Assembly: GCF_040760075.1 (NCBI RefSeq)
Contig: NZ_CP142884.1
Coordinates: 1,240,001-1,304,000, forward strand
Length of the DNA: 64,000 bases
Direction of reading: 5' to 3'
From: Sphingobacterium sp. R2
Lineage (GTDB): Bacteria > Bacteroidota > Bacteroidia > Sphingobacteriales > Sphingobacteriaceae
The notes beneath the pieces are model-generated. The model saw only the letters and a list, made by a program, of their open reading frames with translations, ran no database searches and was not told where the DNA came from. This document shows, piece by piece, positions 53,591-63,992 of this stretch (positions are counted from its first letter, which is position 1; every line of letters starts with the position of its first letter). The translations under genes were made by a program, and so were the position numbers.

Positions 53591-56500
53591 ATGAAAGAAT
53601 TTCTACTTACAACCTGTGTTGTTGCACTTGGAACTGGTCTTTATGCCCAAACGACGCAAGCAGGGTTTTCCGGAAAGATTACAGACGAGCGCAACAAAGG
53701 GGTACATGGCGCTTCGGTTGAAGTGCGTAATGAATCAACAGGCTTTACAACGAAGACATCCACCAATGCAAATGGCGATTTCAACTTTAAAGAGTTGCCT
53801 TTAGGCGGCCCCTATACCATCAAAGTCACTTACATAGGGTATGGGGAACAGGTTCGTTCGGGATTTAATTTAAATCAAGGCGATATTGTGCGCCTGATCA
53901 TTCCTATCCAAAATACGTCCAATGTATTAGAAACCGTTGAATTAACAGGAATAAGTACCTTAAAGAATAAAATCGAGAACCTCGGTGCTGCTACCGCAGT
54001 TACTGCGAAAGATATAGCCAAATTACCTGTTAACGGTCGCAATTTTACTTCGCTGATGGATCTGTCTCCTTTAAGCAAGGGAGATAATATCGGTGGCCAG
54101 CTGGGTTCATCTACCAATTTTACCATTGATGGTATGAATGCGAAAAACCCGACCTCTGCAGGTTCGACAACCAGCCGTAGCGGCGCACCTTTCTCCATCT
54201 CGATAGAAGCAGTCCGGGAATTTAAAGTGGTTACCAATCAATATGACGTGACTTACGGAAGAGCGGGCGGCGGAACCGTGAGTGCGGTTACCAAACAGGG
54301 AACAAATCAAACGCACGGAAGCGCATGGCTTTATTCAAGGGCCGATTGGTTGTCCAGTCCATACGATATTAGGGGGAATAAACGAAATAATGATTTCTCA
54401 ACGTATCAATATGGATTTACCTTGGGCGGGCCGATCATTAAAGACAAATTGCATTATTTTGTAGCTTGGGATCATCAGCGCGATGCCCGTCCCTTGATTA
54501 TTGCCGATATCAATTCTGAAGCCGACGAAAAAAGATTTAATGTGACAAACTCCACCTTGGATGAATTTGTCTCTATTGGACGTAAAAAATACGGATTGGG
54601 CAATGAGCGGCAATATGGCGCATTTGATAAGAAGCGAGGGTCTGATGCGATTTTTGGACGAATTGACTGGCAGATTAATGAAAACAACCTATTGACGGTC
54701 CGAAACAACTTCACAAGTGACAACAATAAGTTAGGCTTACAAGATAATAAACCAATAACCTTGTATGAGTCTTACGGGAATGACAAAAACATTGATAATA
54801 GTCTGTTAGCAACTTTACGTACAACCATTTCCCCAAAGGTAACGAATGAATTGAAAGTACAGCATCTTTATACCTATCAAAAAAGTAGTCCCGGAGATCT
54901 TTTACCCAGTCAAAATATTCCTCGTGCAATTGTGGAAGATGCAGTCTCCAAAGTAGCTGGAGAAGATAAAAAGACCACACTGCAATTGGGGGGACATCGT
55001 TTTGCGCAGGAATCATTTAAAAACAATGTATTTCAGCTTGTTGATAATATTTATTATAGTACCGACAATATCAATTACACCTTTGGTGTCGATTTGATGT
55101 ATACCCATGCAAATTCTGTTTATGGAAGTGAAGTTAATGGTCGCTTTCACTTTAGACCGAGTGACGGAAAGACAGCCATGCAAAACTTCGACGACATGAA
55201 GCCATATGCTTACTATCGTGAGGTTCCTTTGGTAAGTGACCCCGCTGTGGCCGGTAAAATATTCAATGCTGGTGTATATGGACAATTACAAACGAAGTTG
55301 GCGCATGGATTGGATCTAGTTGCTGGCCTAAGATTGGATTACGGACATTATCCAACCTCTCCATTAAACGAGGAATTGCTGAAAGAAGTAGGTGTGCGTA
55401 CAGATCACAAGTTAAAATCCTTTGTTGTACAACCTCGTTTCCAGATGACGTGGGATGTGAATGAAGAGCGAAAGGACTTTTTTCGTGTAGGAGCAGGTGT
55501 CTTTGCGTCTGATATTAACAATTATATGACGATCAACAATTTGACGTTTGATGGGAAGCATTTTGCGACAGTGGATGTTCGTGGCAGTGATGTGCCCACA
55601 CCTGATTTTATGGGGTACAGAAAAGATCCGTCAACGACACCAACCTTAGCACAATTTCAGGTGCCTACAATCAATACCTATGGACCTGATGCGAAAATTC
55701 CAGTAGTATACAAGGCCAATGTATCCTATACACATTTCTTTACTGAAAAGTTGAAAGCGAGTCTTTCGGGGTATATGAATTTAGGGCGCAACAACTACAT
55801 GTATGTAGATCGTAACATGGTTCGGGATCCGTTTTTCAGATTGACAAATGAAGATAACCGTGGTGTGTTTGTTCCCGCAGCATCGATTGTTGATGGAGCC
55901 CCAGATTGGAAAAAAGGCCGAATTTCCAATAAATTCGGACGTGTGCTGGAATTGAACTCTGAAGGAAAAGTGAATCAGTTTGCCGTTGTATTGGATGCGA
56001 GTTATCAATATTACAAAGATGGCTCTATATCCGTGAGCTATACCTGGAATGATGCTAAAGATAATACGTCTTTCAACGGAAACGTGGCGAATACAGCAAC
56101 CTTGTCGTTGGCTGTGAAAGACGATCCGCGCGATTTGAGCAAGATGAGTTATTCCAACAATCAGTTCCGCAACAAGATTGTGATCTACGGTACTTTACCA
56201 ACATTTTATGGTGTCAGCGTAGGAGTAAGGTATTCCGGTATTGGCGGTACTCGATATAGTTTATTGGCCGGTGGAAATATAAATGGAGACTTTGTGGCGG
56301 GCGACAATGATCTGGCCTTTATCTTTACTCCCAACAGTCCCAATACGCCAAAACAATTGATTACAGGACTGAATAATTTGTTGAATAATCCAGAAGCGAG
56401 TCAGAGTCTGAAAGATTTTATCAAAAAATATGAAGGAAAAATAGCCGAACGTAATGGTGGTGTAAATGGTTTTTACGGTTTGATTGACCTAAGAATTGCG

Positions 56501-56770
56501 AAAAAGTTCAGTTTATATAAAAACCACGCATTGGAAATATCGGGCGATCTTTTCAACGTTGCCAATTTATTCAAAAAGACTTGGGGCGTGAATGAGTCTT
56601 TGGGTAATCAAAATCTATATGCGTTAGGTGGAAAGGATGCCGCAGGAGAGAAATTGCTGCCTTTTGATGTTACAAAACAACAGTTTAATTATAATGTGAA
56701 TAATTCTGGTATCGTATCACCTTCGGGTAACCCGTATCAATTCCAACTGGGATTACGGTATTCGTTTTAA
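53591..56770 (+). CDS. TonB-dependent receptor with carboxypeptidase-regulatory domain (Oar-like)
   Basis: 1059 residues, outer membrane. Signal peptide MKEFLLTTCVVALGTGLYAQ; CarboxypepD-reg domain about 25-110 (FSGKITDERNKGVHGASVEVRNESTGFTT...GPYTIKVTYIGYGEQV); plug 125-260 (VTAKDIAKLPVNGRNFTSLMDLSP and GGTVSAVTKQGTNQTHGSAW); then a barrel ending LGLRYSF with terminal Phe. The layout resembles Oar/OmpA-related TonB receptors. No SusD partner gene follows, so it is not a SusCD pair. Substrate unknown. It is preceded by 260 bases without a gene. Confidence 0.87.
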   Translation: MKEFLLTTCVVALGTGLYAQTTQAGFSGKITDERNKGVHGASVEVRNESTGFTTKTSTNANGDFNFKELPLGGPYTIKVTYIGYGEQVRSGFNLNQGDIVRLIIPIQNTSNVLETVELTGISTLKNKIENLGAATAVTAKDIAKLPVNGRNFTSLMDLSPLSKGDNIGGQLGSSTNFTIDGMNAKNPTSAGSTTSRSGAPFSISIEAVREFKVVTNQYDVTYGRAGGGTVSAVTKQGTNQTHGSAWLYSRADWLSSPYDIRGNKRNNDFSTYQYGFTLGGPIIKDKLHYFVAWDHQRDARPLIIADINSEADEKRFNVTNSTLDEFVSIGRKKYGLGNERQYGAFDKKRGSDAIFGRIDWQINENNLLTVRNNFTSDNNKLGLQDNKPITLYESYGNDKNIDNSLLATLRTTISPKVTNELKVQHLYTYQKSSPGDLLPSQNIPRAIVEDAVSKVAGEDKKTTLQLGGHRFAQESFKNNVFQLVDNIYYSTDNINYTFGVDLMYTHANSVYGSEVNGRFHFRPSDGKTAMQNFDDMKPYAYYREVPLVSDPAVAGKIFNAGVYGQLQTKLAHGLDLVAGLRLDYGHYPTSPLNEELLKEVGVRTDHKLKSFVVQPRFQMTWDVNEERKDFFRVGAGVFASDINNYMTINNLTFDGKHFATVDVRGSDVPTPDFMGYRKDPSTTPTLAQFQVPTINTYGPDAKIPVVYKANVSYTHFFTEKLKASLSGYMNLGRNNYMYVDRNMVRDPFFRLTNEDNRGVFVPAASIVDGAPDWKKGRISNKFGRVLELNSEGKVNQFAVVLDASYQYYKDGSISVSYTWNDAKDNTSFNGNVANTATLSLAVKDDPRDLSKMSYSNNQFRNKIVIYGTLPTFYGVSVGVRYSGIGGTRYSLLAGGNINGDFVAGDNDLAFIFTPNSPNTPKQLITGLNNLLNNPEASQSLKDFIKKYEGKIAERNGGVNGFYGLIDLRIAKKFSLYKNHALEISGDLFNVANLFKKTWGVNESLGNQNLYALGGKDAAGEKLLPFDVTKQQFNYNVNNSGIVSPSGNPYQFQLGLRYSF

Positions 56771-56800
56771 AAGAATGAAAAATAAGAACACTATATTTTA

Positions 56801-56843
56801 GAAAAAAAAACGCACCTAGGAACTACTGCTCACTCCTAGGTGC
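56801..56843 (-). terminator. Terminator for ctlX (minus strand)
   Basis: Stem GCACCTAGGA / TCCTAGGTGC, arms 56812-56821 and 56834-56843. The nine-base A-run at 56802-56810 is a T-run on the minus strand, so it ends transcription from ctlX; on the plus strand the following TTCTATTTG is a poor T-tract. Confidence 0.75.
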
Positions 56844-56931
56844 ATTCTATTTGTCTATTACCTCATGCTGATTAGGCAAAATAGGCTTGTTTAAAAAAAA
56901 AGCAGCCTATCTGCATCCATATGCTTGAGGG

Positions 56932-57882
56932 CTAGTTCAGGACTTTTTCTTTTGGAAGAAAAACTTCGGCCATCATGTGGCGTACACTTCCCCCACCACA
57001 TGTTTCAATAACATGGAGATCCTGGTGAATAATTTTACCATGCTTTTCTAACTGCGCGGTTTGGTACAAAGTCAGTGAAGATAATGCCTGATTGCTCAGG
57101 ACAATAAAACGATTCCCATATTTATTTCTCACTTGGAGGCAGTTTGCCGCAAAAGATTCAAGCTGGCTTTCATTGATCTCTATAATCTCCTTGCCTGTCT
57201 CCTTTAAACTCTTCAAGAGGGTGTCTAGCTCAGACGGATCGTCAATTGCCTGTGGACATAAGATGGCAAAATCTTCACCTACGGCGAGCACGACATTGGT
57301 ATGATAAATGGGTTTCCGTTGTCCATTGACCGTTTGAAAAGCATGGAATACAACCGGTGTATAGTTTTCGGTCCTGCAATATTCATCGAGCATATCCCGG
57401 TCTGCCCTTTCCGACAAAGCGCAATAGGCTACACGGTTGGCTCGGTCGAGGACAAGTGCGCCGGTCCCTTCCAAATATTGTTTATTGTTTTCGGCATCAC
57501 TCAAATCTTTGGTCAGTTTTACGTAATAGCCGTTCTGTTTCAATGGACCTTCGAAATCCAATAAATGTTCTTTTCGGCGATTTGGAGCGAACATGGGATA
57601 GAAGATTATTTTTCCGTCCTGATGAAAGGATACAATATTGTTGGGGAAGATACTGTCGGGACTTTCTGATTTTTCGTCGTCCTGAATGACAGTCACTAAA
57701 ATTCCATGTGACTTCAATTCATGTACTAGTGCATCAAACTCTCCTTGCGCTTCTTTGTTGACTTCTTCTATACTGAGATTTTCGATATCCTTTTGGAAGA
57801 AGTTGTTGACCGCAGTCTGTTCATTTTTACGGAAGACAGCCGGCCTTACTAAAAGGACGCTGTCTGTTACCTGCTTTCTCAT
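56932..57882 (-). CDS. ctlX: CtlX-like citrulline hydrolase (arginine-deiminase-related)
   Basis: 316 residues of the guanidine-modifying (amidinotransferase) superfamily. Catalytic elements are visible: the acidic SPDSIFPNNIVSFH segment with DNA-like Asp, LEGTGALVLDR with Glu, YHTNVVLAVG with His, and the Cys in ETCGGGSVRHMMAEVF. The overall match is to citrulline utilisation hydrolase CtlX, named in Francisella; here the substrate is not tested. Its gene converges on the TonB receptor. Confidence 0.8.
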   Translation of the reverse strand: MRKQVTDSVLLVRPAVFRKNEQTAVNNFFQKDIENLSIEEVNKEAQGEFDALVHELKSHGILVTVIQDDEKSESPDSIFPNNIVSFHQDGKIIFYPMFAPNRRKEHLLDFEGPLKQNGYYVKLTKDLSDAENNKQYLEGTGALVLDRANRVAYCALSERADRDMLDEYCRTENYTPVVFHAFQTVNGQRKPIYHTNVVLAVGEDFAILCPQAIDDPSELDTLLKSLKETGKEIIEINESQLESFAANCLQVRNKYGNRFIVLSNQALSSLTLYQTAQLEKHGKIIHQDLHVIETCGGGSVRHMMAEVFLPKEKVLN

Positions 57883-58457
57883 GATTTATATCGTTATTTC
57901 GCTGTTATATTGTTAAATAGAAATGATATTCATTTTTTCTTTGAGCATTTATAATTTGTCAAAAGAGGGGCTTCCCACGTTGGATAATGTTTTCCTCGTT
58001 AAGATTTCTTGATAACGGAATACGTCGTAGATATCAGGATTTCTTGGCGAAAATTACCTATCGTTATTTCGAAGTCACTTTACAATTGGTACTTATACTA
58101 ATTTATTGAAAATTCATTGGCATTGCAAAAAAGAATGGTAATGTAAAGGAAAAAACTCATGAGCGTCTCCCCATATAATCGCATTTTTTTTAAAATTGTA
58201 GCAAGTGATCGGGCGGTTATTTGTTATATTTATAATGATCAATCGGTATGTTTGTGTTTATTCCAAAAATAACGTAATCAAGACAATCGATTGCATTTTA
58301 ATAGTCCAGTAAAACTGACTTTTTAACCACTTTTTCGCTTCGTTTTCAGTCATTTATTTTGCTATCTTTGCTCATCCAAAAAACGACTGTTTATAAGAGA
58401 GTTAATTGCCTAATTATAATGTCGCTAACTATCTATAAGCGTTAACTTTTTGCACAC
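57883..58457. other. Intergenic region ctlX-gcvP
   Basis: 575 AT-rich bases. The sequence ATCGTTATTTCG occurs twice (57889-57900 and about 58062-58073). A gcvP -7 element lies at 58363. I see no gene or glycine riboswitch-like structure. Confidence 0.5.
58363..58370 (+). promoter_or_regulatory. TATCTTTG -7 element of gcvP
   Basis: TATCTTTG fits TAnnTTTG and lies 87 bases before the gcvP ATG, giving a leader of about 80 bases. No exact TTTG was found at the right distance upstream. Confidence 0.4.
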
Positions 58458-61331
58458 ATGAGCAATATACACTTCCAAGAAAAATTCGAAAATCGCCACA
58501 ATGGCCCAAGTCCAGTTGAAGCGAATGAAATGTTGGCCAAATTAGGCGTTTCGTCTATTGACCAACTTATTGACCAAACGGTCCCTTCTCAAATTCGTGC
58601 TCCAAAACCTTTAAATCTTCCTAAAGCATTGTCTGAGGTCGCCTATTTAAAGCGTATTGCGGAAATCGCTGAGAAAAATAAAGTTTTTAAATCTTTTATT
58701 GGTCAAGGTTACTACGATGTAATCCTTCCGGGCGTAATTCAACGAAATGTATTTGAAAACCCAGGATGGTATACGCAGTATACTCCTTATCAGGCGGAGA
58801 TTGCACAAGGTAGGTTACAAGCTTTATTGAACTTCCAGACTGTAATTTGTGACTTTACTGGTTTAGAAATAGCCAATGCTTCTTTGTTGGATGAAGCTAC
58901 GGCTGCAGCTGAAGCCATGTTTATGCTTTATTCAGCTCGGAAAAATAAAGATGCTAACGTATTCTTGGTGTCGGACAATGCCTATGCGCAGACGGTTGAT
59001 GTATTAAAGACCCGTGCCTTGTCTTTTGGTATTGAACTTAAAATTGCGGCTATTGCTGAATCAGAATTAACAGATGATGTATTTGCTGCATTTGTTCAAT
59101 ATCCTGCAGCGGATGGTTCAATTGTTGATTATAAATCATTTGCAGCTACAGCGCACAGTAAGAATATTACCGTATGTGCTGCGGCAGATTTGATGAGCTT
59201 AGCATTGTTAACCCCTCCGGGAGAATGGGGTGCAGATGTTGTTGTTGGTAATTCACAACGTTTTGGCGTACCGATGGGCTTTGGTGGTCCTCATGCAGCA
59301 TATTTTGCAACACGCGACAGCTTCAAACGTAATATCCCTGGTCGTATTATTGGTGTTACTTCCGATTCAAATGGAAAGTATGCATTGCGAATGGCTTTAC
59401 AGACGCGCGAACAACATATTCGTCGCGATAAAGCATCGTCAAATATTTGTACTGCACAAGCGCTTTTGGCGATCATGGCTTCTTTCTATGCCGTTTACCA
59501 CGGCCCAGAAGGAATCAAAAATATAGCATCACGTATCAATGCTTTGGCCAATATGTTGGATCAAGCATTACAGTCGTTGGGTTATACGCAATTGAATGCG
59601 GCTTATTTTGATACACTACGTGTAGACTTAGGTGCACATGCTGGTGCTTTGAAATCTGAGGCATTAAATAACGAGTTAAACTTCTATTATAATGGTTCGG
59701 AAGTTTCAATTGCTATCGACGAAACAACCACATACGAAGATATTAAGACGATCGTCAAAGTATTTGCTAAAATTCAAGGTAAAACATTGAATGACGTCGA
59801 TTTCGATGCATTAGAAGAGAATTTAGGTTCTTCAATTCCTGCCGATTTAGTACGTACTTCTGCTTACTTAACCCATCCAAACTTTAATAGCTATCATTCT
59901 GAACATGAGATGTTGCGCTATATCAAATCGTTGGAAGCAAAAGATTTATCGCTTTGTCACTCGATGATTCCATTGGGTTCATGTACGATGAAATTGAATG
60001 CTACAGCTGAAATGGTGCCAGTTACTTGGGCGAGATTTGGCGGTTTACATCCATTTGCTCCTGCAGATCAAACTTCTGGATATATGCAAATGATCGGTGA
60101 ATTGAACGATTGGTTGTCTGAAATTACTGGTTTTGCGAAGATGAGTTTCCAACCAAATTCAGGAGCACAAGGCGAGTACGCTGGTCTGATGGTTATCCGC
60201 GCTTACCATGAGAGCCGTGGTGATCATGGACGTAATATCTGTTTGATCCCTGCTTCAGCACACGGAACCAACCCTGCTTCTGCTTCTATGGCAGGCTTAA
60301 AAGTGGTCGTTGTGAAATGTGATGAATTAGGAAATATCGATATTCCAGATTTAAGAGCAAAAGCGACTGAACATGCTGCAAACTTGAACTCACTGATGGT
60401 GACTTATCCTTCTACACACGGTGTATTTGAAGAGTCGATCATTGAAGTCTGTGAAATTGTTCATGCAAACGGCGGTCAGGTTTATATGGACGGTGCGAAC
60501 ATGAATGCACAGGTTGGATTGACAAGCCCAGGGCATATTGGTGCCGATGTGTGTCACTTGAACCTCCATAAAACATTCTGTATTCCTCACGGTGGTGGAG
60601 GTCCAGGTATGGGACCGATCGGTGTTGCGAAACACTTAGTTCCTTTCTTACCTAACCACGAAGTGGTTTCGACTTCTGGTGAAGAGGGTATCTCTGCTGT
60701 TTCTGCAGCTCCATTTGGTTCAGCATCGATCTTGCTTATTTCCCATGCTTATATTTCAATGATGGGTGGTGAAGGTTTGACAAATGCGACAAGAACAGCA
60801 ATATTAAATGCAAACTATATTAAAGCACGTTTAGAAAATGCATATCCGGTACTTTATTCAGGTACTAACGGACGTTGTGCACACGAAATGATCTTAGATT
60901 GCCGTGGATTCAAAAACTTTGGTATCGAGGTTGCAGATATTGCAAAACGTTTAATGGATTATGGTTTCCACGCACCGACAGTTTCTTTCCCTGTTGCAGG
61001 AACATTGATGGTTGAGCCTACTGAATCGGAGTCTAAGGCTGAATTGGATCGTTTCTGTGATGCATTAGTTGCTATTCGTGAAGAGATCGCTGCGGTTGAA
61101 GCAGGAGACGTGGACCAAGCTAACAATGTACTGAAACATGCACCACATACTGCTTCGGTTGTAACGGCAGATGAGTGGGATAGACCTTACAGTCGTCAAA
61201 CAGCTGCATATCCGTTGGAATATGTTAGAGATCGTAAATTCTGGCCTTCTGTAGGACGTGTAAATGATTCTCAAGGTGACCGTACATTGATCTGTTCGTG
61301 TCCATCTATTGAAGAATACGCCGAAGCATAA
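58458..61331 (+). CDS. gcvP: Glycine dehydrogenase (decarboxylating), P protein
   Basis: GcvP decarboxylates glycine with pyridoxal phosphate and passes the aminomethyl group to lipoyl-H protein; GcvT at 41059 continues the reaction. A single 957-residue chain (fused two-half type): [29 protein letters not shown] at the start, [32 protein letters not shown] in the middle ([22 protein letters not shown]) and the PLP-lysine region [25 protein letters not shown]. Full length. Confidence 0.97.
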   Translation: MSNIHFQEKFENRHNGPSPVEANEMLAKLGVSSIDQLIDQTVPSQIRAPKPLNLPKALSEVAYLKRIAEIAEKNKVFKSFIGQGYYDVILPGVIQRNVFENPGWYTQYTPYQAEIAQGRLQALLNFQTVICDFTGLEIANASLLDEATAAAEAMFMLYSARKNKDANVFLVSDNAYAQTVDVLKTRALSFGIELKIAAIAESELTDDVFAAFVQYPAADGSIVDYKSFAATAHSKNITVCAAADLMSLALLTPPGEWGADVVVGNSQRFGVPMGFGGPHAAYFATRDSFKRNIPGRIIGVTSDSNGKYALRMALQTREQHIRRDKASSNICTAQALLAIMASFYAVYHGPEGIKNIASRINALANMLDQALQSLGYTQLNAAYFDTLRVDLGAHAGALKSEALNNELNFYYNGSEVSIAIDETTTYEDIKTIVKVFAKIQGKTLNDVDFDALEENLGSSIPADLVRTSAYLTHPNFNSYHSEHEMLRYIKSLEAKDLSLCHSMIPLGSCTMKLNATAEMVPVTWARFGGLHPFAPADQTSGYMQMIGELNDWLSEITGFAKMSFQPNSGAQGEYAGLMVIRAYHESRGDHGRNICLIPASAHGTNPASASMAGLKVVVVKCDELGNIDIPDLRAKATEHAANLNSLMVTYPSTHGVFEESIIEVCEIVHANGGQVYMDGANMNAQVGLTSPGHIGADVCHLNLHKTFCIPHGGGGPGMGPIGVAKHLVPFLPNHEVVSTSGEEGISAVSAAPFGSASILLISHAYISMMGGEGLTNATRTAILNANYIKARLENAYPVLYSGTNGRCAHEMILDCRGFKNFGIEVADIAKRLMDYGFHAPTVSFPVAGTLMVEPTESESKAELDRFCDALVAIREEIAAVEAGDVDQANNVLKHAPHTASVVTADEWDRPYSRQTAAYPLEYVRDRKFWPSVGRVNDSQGDRTLICSCPSIEEYAEA

Positions 61332-61348
61332 TTTCGGATACTATATGG

Positions 61349-61379
61349 AAAAGGGCAGTCCATTTGGACTGCCCTTTTT
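61349..61379 (+). terminator. Terminator after gcvP
   Basis: Perfect 13-bp stem AAAAGGGCAGTCC / GGACTGCCCTTTT with loop ATTT, then T. Confidence 0.85.
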
Positions 61380-61549
61380 GTATGTAATTTGATATGTGCG
61401 CTCAAATAACAGCTTTAACTTTTGCGATAAGCAACCATTTTTGTTCCGCAGGAGAAAGAGAAGTTTTGCGTCTGCAGCGCGACAGGATACGAGGAATAAA
61501 TTTGGTTTTCTTGGCAAATTTGTATTAGTTTGTGCTGAAACATTTCACT

Positions 61550-62377
61550 ATGAACATACTAAAATTATCCATCAATTTTTGTGTCACCACAGTCTTCTTA
61601 GCCTCTTGTGCCGGAGGGAAATACGCGAAGACTGAAAAGGTATATAAGAAGCAGGCAAAAGAGTTTTCAAAACTATACAAACAATCCCCTGTCACCGGTC
61701 AATTGGAGAAGGTGAATGTCAACGATCAACAATGGATTGCATCGATTAATTTTGGTATCCGTAAACCCAATTTTGTCGTTATTCATCATACAGCTCAGGA
61801 CTCTTTAGGACAGACCGTTCGCACATTTCATTCCGCGAAAGCAGGTGTAAGCTCCCATTATGTGGTCGGTAGAGATGGAAAAGTCGTGCAGATGGTCAAT
61901 GATCTCTTTCGTGCGCATCATGCTGGATTAGGAAAATGGGGCAACGATACGGATCTTAATTCTTCTTCTATCGGCATTGAGCTGGACAATAATGGGACCA
62001 CCGATCCTTGGACTGATGCACAGATAAATGCCTTGATGCAGTTATTGACTTATTTAAAGACGACCTACAGGATTCCGCAGGCCAATTTTATAGGACATAT
62101 GGATCTGGCTCCAACTCGGAAAAACGATCCATCGCGTTTTCCATGGAAAAAGTTGGCCGATCAAGGCTTCGGTTTTTGGTATGAAGACTATTTAGAGACG
62201 CCTCCGGCAGACTTTAATCCAAAAATGGCATTACGTATCATCGGATACGACGTGAGCAATGTCGATGCGGCAATCAAGGCGTTTAAGATTCACTACATCC
62301 AGCAGGATGTTCATACCGCTTTCATGAGTGATCAGGATCTTAAAATACTTTATTCGATCTATAAGAAATTTTTGTAG
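61550..62377 (+). CDS. Lipoprotein N-acetylmuramoyl-L-alanine amidase (Amidase_2)
   Basis: 275 residues from the ATG at 61550 (MNILKLSINFCVTTVFLASC, Cys20 lipidated); six upstream codons in frame are ignored. The Amidase_2 zinc site: VVIHHTAQDS with His, VQMVNDLFRAHHAGLGKWG, and GHMDLAPTRKNDPSRFPWKKL with the last His and Asp. This matches AmiD-type enzymes that cut anhydro-muropeptides or peptidoglycan peptides. The C-terminal part (about residues 210-275) contains a peptidoglycan-binding-like helical domain. Confidence 0.88.
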   Translation: MNILKLSINFCVTTVFLASCAGGKYAKTEKVYKKQAKEFSKLYKQSPVTGQLEKVNVNDQQWIASINFGIRKPNFVVIHHTAQDSLGQTVRTFHSAKAGVSSHYVVGRDGKVVQMVNDLFRAHHAGLGKWGNDTDLNSSSIGIELDNNGTTDPWTDAQINALMQLLTYLKTTYRIPQANFIGHMDLAPTRKNDPSRFPWKKLADQGFGFWYEDYLETPPADFNPKMALRIIGYDVSNVDAAIKAFKIHYIQQDVHTAFMSDQDLKILYSIYKKFL

Positions 62378-62516
62378 GCAGCTAATACGCTATTTTTTAA
62401 TTTTTAGACTGGATAGTAGGCTACTTTATCCAACCGGCCCGAATGACGTTGATGTACTCAAGCGTTTTGCTCATCGGGGGCAGCGGTAAATACGTCTACT
62501 GCCTTCATTGTAGGGC

Positions 62517-62557
62517 AAAAATAATATAGCCCAATTGAGTAAATTGGGCTATATTAT
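62517..62557 (-). terminator. Terminator for the following minus-strand gene
   Basis: Perfect 16-bp stem, arms 62521-62536 and 62542-62557, loop GAGTA. The A-run at 62517-62521 is a T-run on the minus strand, just beyond the stop of the gene at 62582. Confidence 0.75.
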
Positions 62558-62581
62558 GAATAGTTAAAAGATAGTGTGCGC

Positions 62582-63895
62582 TTATACGGTTTTTACAAAT
62601 TTCTCGTCGTAATTTTCAATATCAATAATATAGCCATTTTTGATCAAAAATTCAAAGAGCGGTTTGGCTTCTTCGGAAACTGGCATATTATGCGTGGTAA
62701 TAATCTTATTTTCTTTTTTAAGGAGGTAAGGATAGGCGTATAGTTTCACATTTTTATTGAACATTCCCGAAATATAGGAGAGAAGCTCATTGGTGTATAG
62801 TTCCTTATTATAATTATCGGAATTGAAAATATTCTTCAAATTGTAGACGTTTGTGGCAATACCGATGTGTTTGGGCTTAAAGTTACTTATAAACTCCGCC
62901 AAGTGATTGTTTCTTCTAAAGTTGCTGACAATGATATTGTTTCCGGTAGCACATAATTCATCCGCTCTAGAAGCAAATTCTTGCAAATCCTGATCTGTAA
63001 TTTCATGCGTATCTTCCAAGACATTTCCCATGAGGACCTCAATTAATACAATAGTATCTGCATCTGTGGCTCCCGTGTTTTTTTTGAACTGTTCAACGGC
63101 AAGATTGAAAAGATCAAAGTTTGGAAGAGATTTTTGACGGTATTTGGTACGGAGTATAATAATGTTCTTTTTGTACAGGTAATCTTTGATTTGTACAGCT
63201 TTGCCATCAGGTTGAAAAATTGCAGCTTTGGCAAATCCTTTTGCAATTAGATATAAGTTAATGAGCCGTTGGTTGACATTTTCAAAGAGTGGCCCATTGA
63301 GTTTAACCAAGTCAATTTCTACAGACCCAACAGAAAGGTTGTCAACTAATGATTCAATCATCGTCTGCACATTCTCCGCGTAGTAATAAGCAGCAAATAG
63401 TAAATTGACACCAATGATGCCCAATACCTTTTGTTGCAATTGGTTGTCGCTGTCTAGGAGTCTGACATGGACAATGATATCATTGGTAGGACCGCCAACT
63501 TCGTGTTGGAATCGAAGCCCTATCCAACCGTGAGGTTCATTGGTCTTGGTAAAATTGAGTGTCGTTACGGTATCTGCAAAGGCAAAGAATTTTTTGTTAC
63601 AATATTTATCGCCGTGAAGTCTTTGCGTAAGGAGATTAAACTCGTGAGAGAGCATCTTTTTTACACGTGTTCTGCTGACATATCTTCCATCGGCCTCTTC
63701 GCCATAAATTGCATCACTAAATGCCATATCGTAAGCGGACATGGTCTTAGCAATTGTGCCTGAAGCGGCGCCTGCGTTGAAAAAGTTGCGTGCGACTTCC
63801 TGTCCAGCACCGATCTCTGCGAAAGTTCCATAAATCTCTGGGTTCAGATTTATTTTCAGTGCCTTTCGCTTAGTTTCAAAAATTTCTCTTGCCAT
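62582..63895 (-). CDS. Conserved Bacteroidota protein of unknown function
   Basis: 437 residues from the ATG at 63895 (MAREIFETKRKALKINLNPEIYGTFAEIGAGQEVARNFFNAGAASGTIAKTMSAYDMAFSDAIYG). The family is strongly conserved in Bacteroidota. Databases, from memory, sometimes call it nicotinate-nucleotide adenylyltransferase, but I see no GxFxPxHxGH nucleotidyltransferase motif, and a true NadD is present at 24731. No signal peptide or membrane segment. A TAnnTTTG element lies directly before the start. Function unknown. Confidence 0.75.
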   Translation of the reverse strand: MAREIFETKRKALKINLNPEIYGTFAEIGAGQEVARNFFNAGAASGTIAKTMSAYDMAFSDAIYGEEADGRYVSRTRVKKMLSHEFNLLTQRLHGDKYCNKKFFAFADTVTTLNFTKTNEPHGWIGLRFQHEVGGPTNDIIVHVRLLDSDNQLQQKVLGIIGVNLLFAAYYYAENVQTMIESLVDNLSVGSVEIDLVKLNGPLFENVNQRLINLYLIAKGFAKAAIFQPDGKAVQIKDYLYKKNIIILRTKYRQKSLPNFDLFNLAVEQFKKNTGATDADTIVLIEVLMGNVLEDTHEITDQDLQEFASRADELCATGNNIIVSNFRRNNHLAEFISNFKPKHIGIATNVYNLKNIFNSDNYNKELYTNELLSYISGMFNKNVKLYAYPYLLKKENKIITTHNMPVSEEAKPLFEFLIKNGYIIDIENYDEKFVKTV

Positions 63896-63899
63896 GATG

Positions 63900-63907
63900 C
63901 AAAGGTA
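63900..63907 (-). promoter_or_regulatory. TACCTTTG -7 element directly before the last gene
   Basis: On the minus strand TACCTTTG ends four bases before the ATG at 63895, as for yicC. The mRNA should be leaderless or nearly so. Confidence 0.5.
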
Positions 63908-63960
63908 CAAAAATCAAAAGGCTAGTGAAAATTAAAGTATGAAGGAAAAAAACAGAATAA

Positions 63961-63992
63961 AATTAGGCTTGTTTTATAACAAGCCTAATTTA
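63961..63992. terminator. Terminator-like hairpin near the window end
   Basis: Perfect 14-bp stem, arms AAATTAGGCTTGTT (63961-63974) and AACAAGCCTAATTT (63979-63992), loop TTAT. It probably belongs to a gene beyond the window. Confidence 0.6.

Noticed and set aside
53591..56770. TonB receptor as a SusC protein of a polysaccharide utilisation locus
   Set aside because: No SusD-like gene follows; the neighbour is a convergent ctlX gene.
57883..58457. Possible glycine riboswitch before gcvP
   Set aside because: No paired GC-rich aptamer-like helices were seen in the AT-rich leader.
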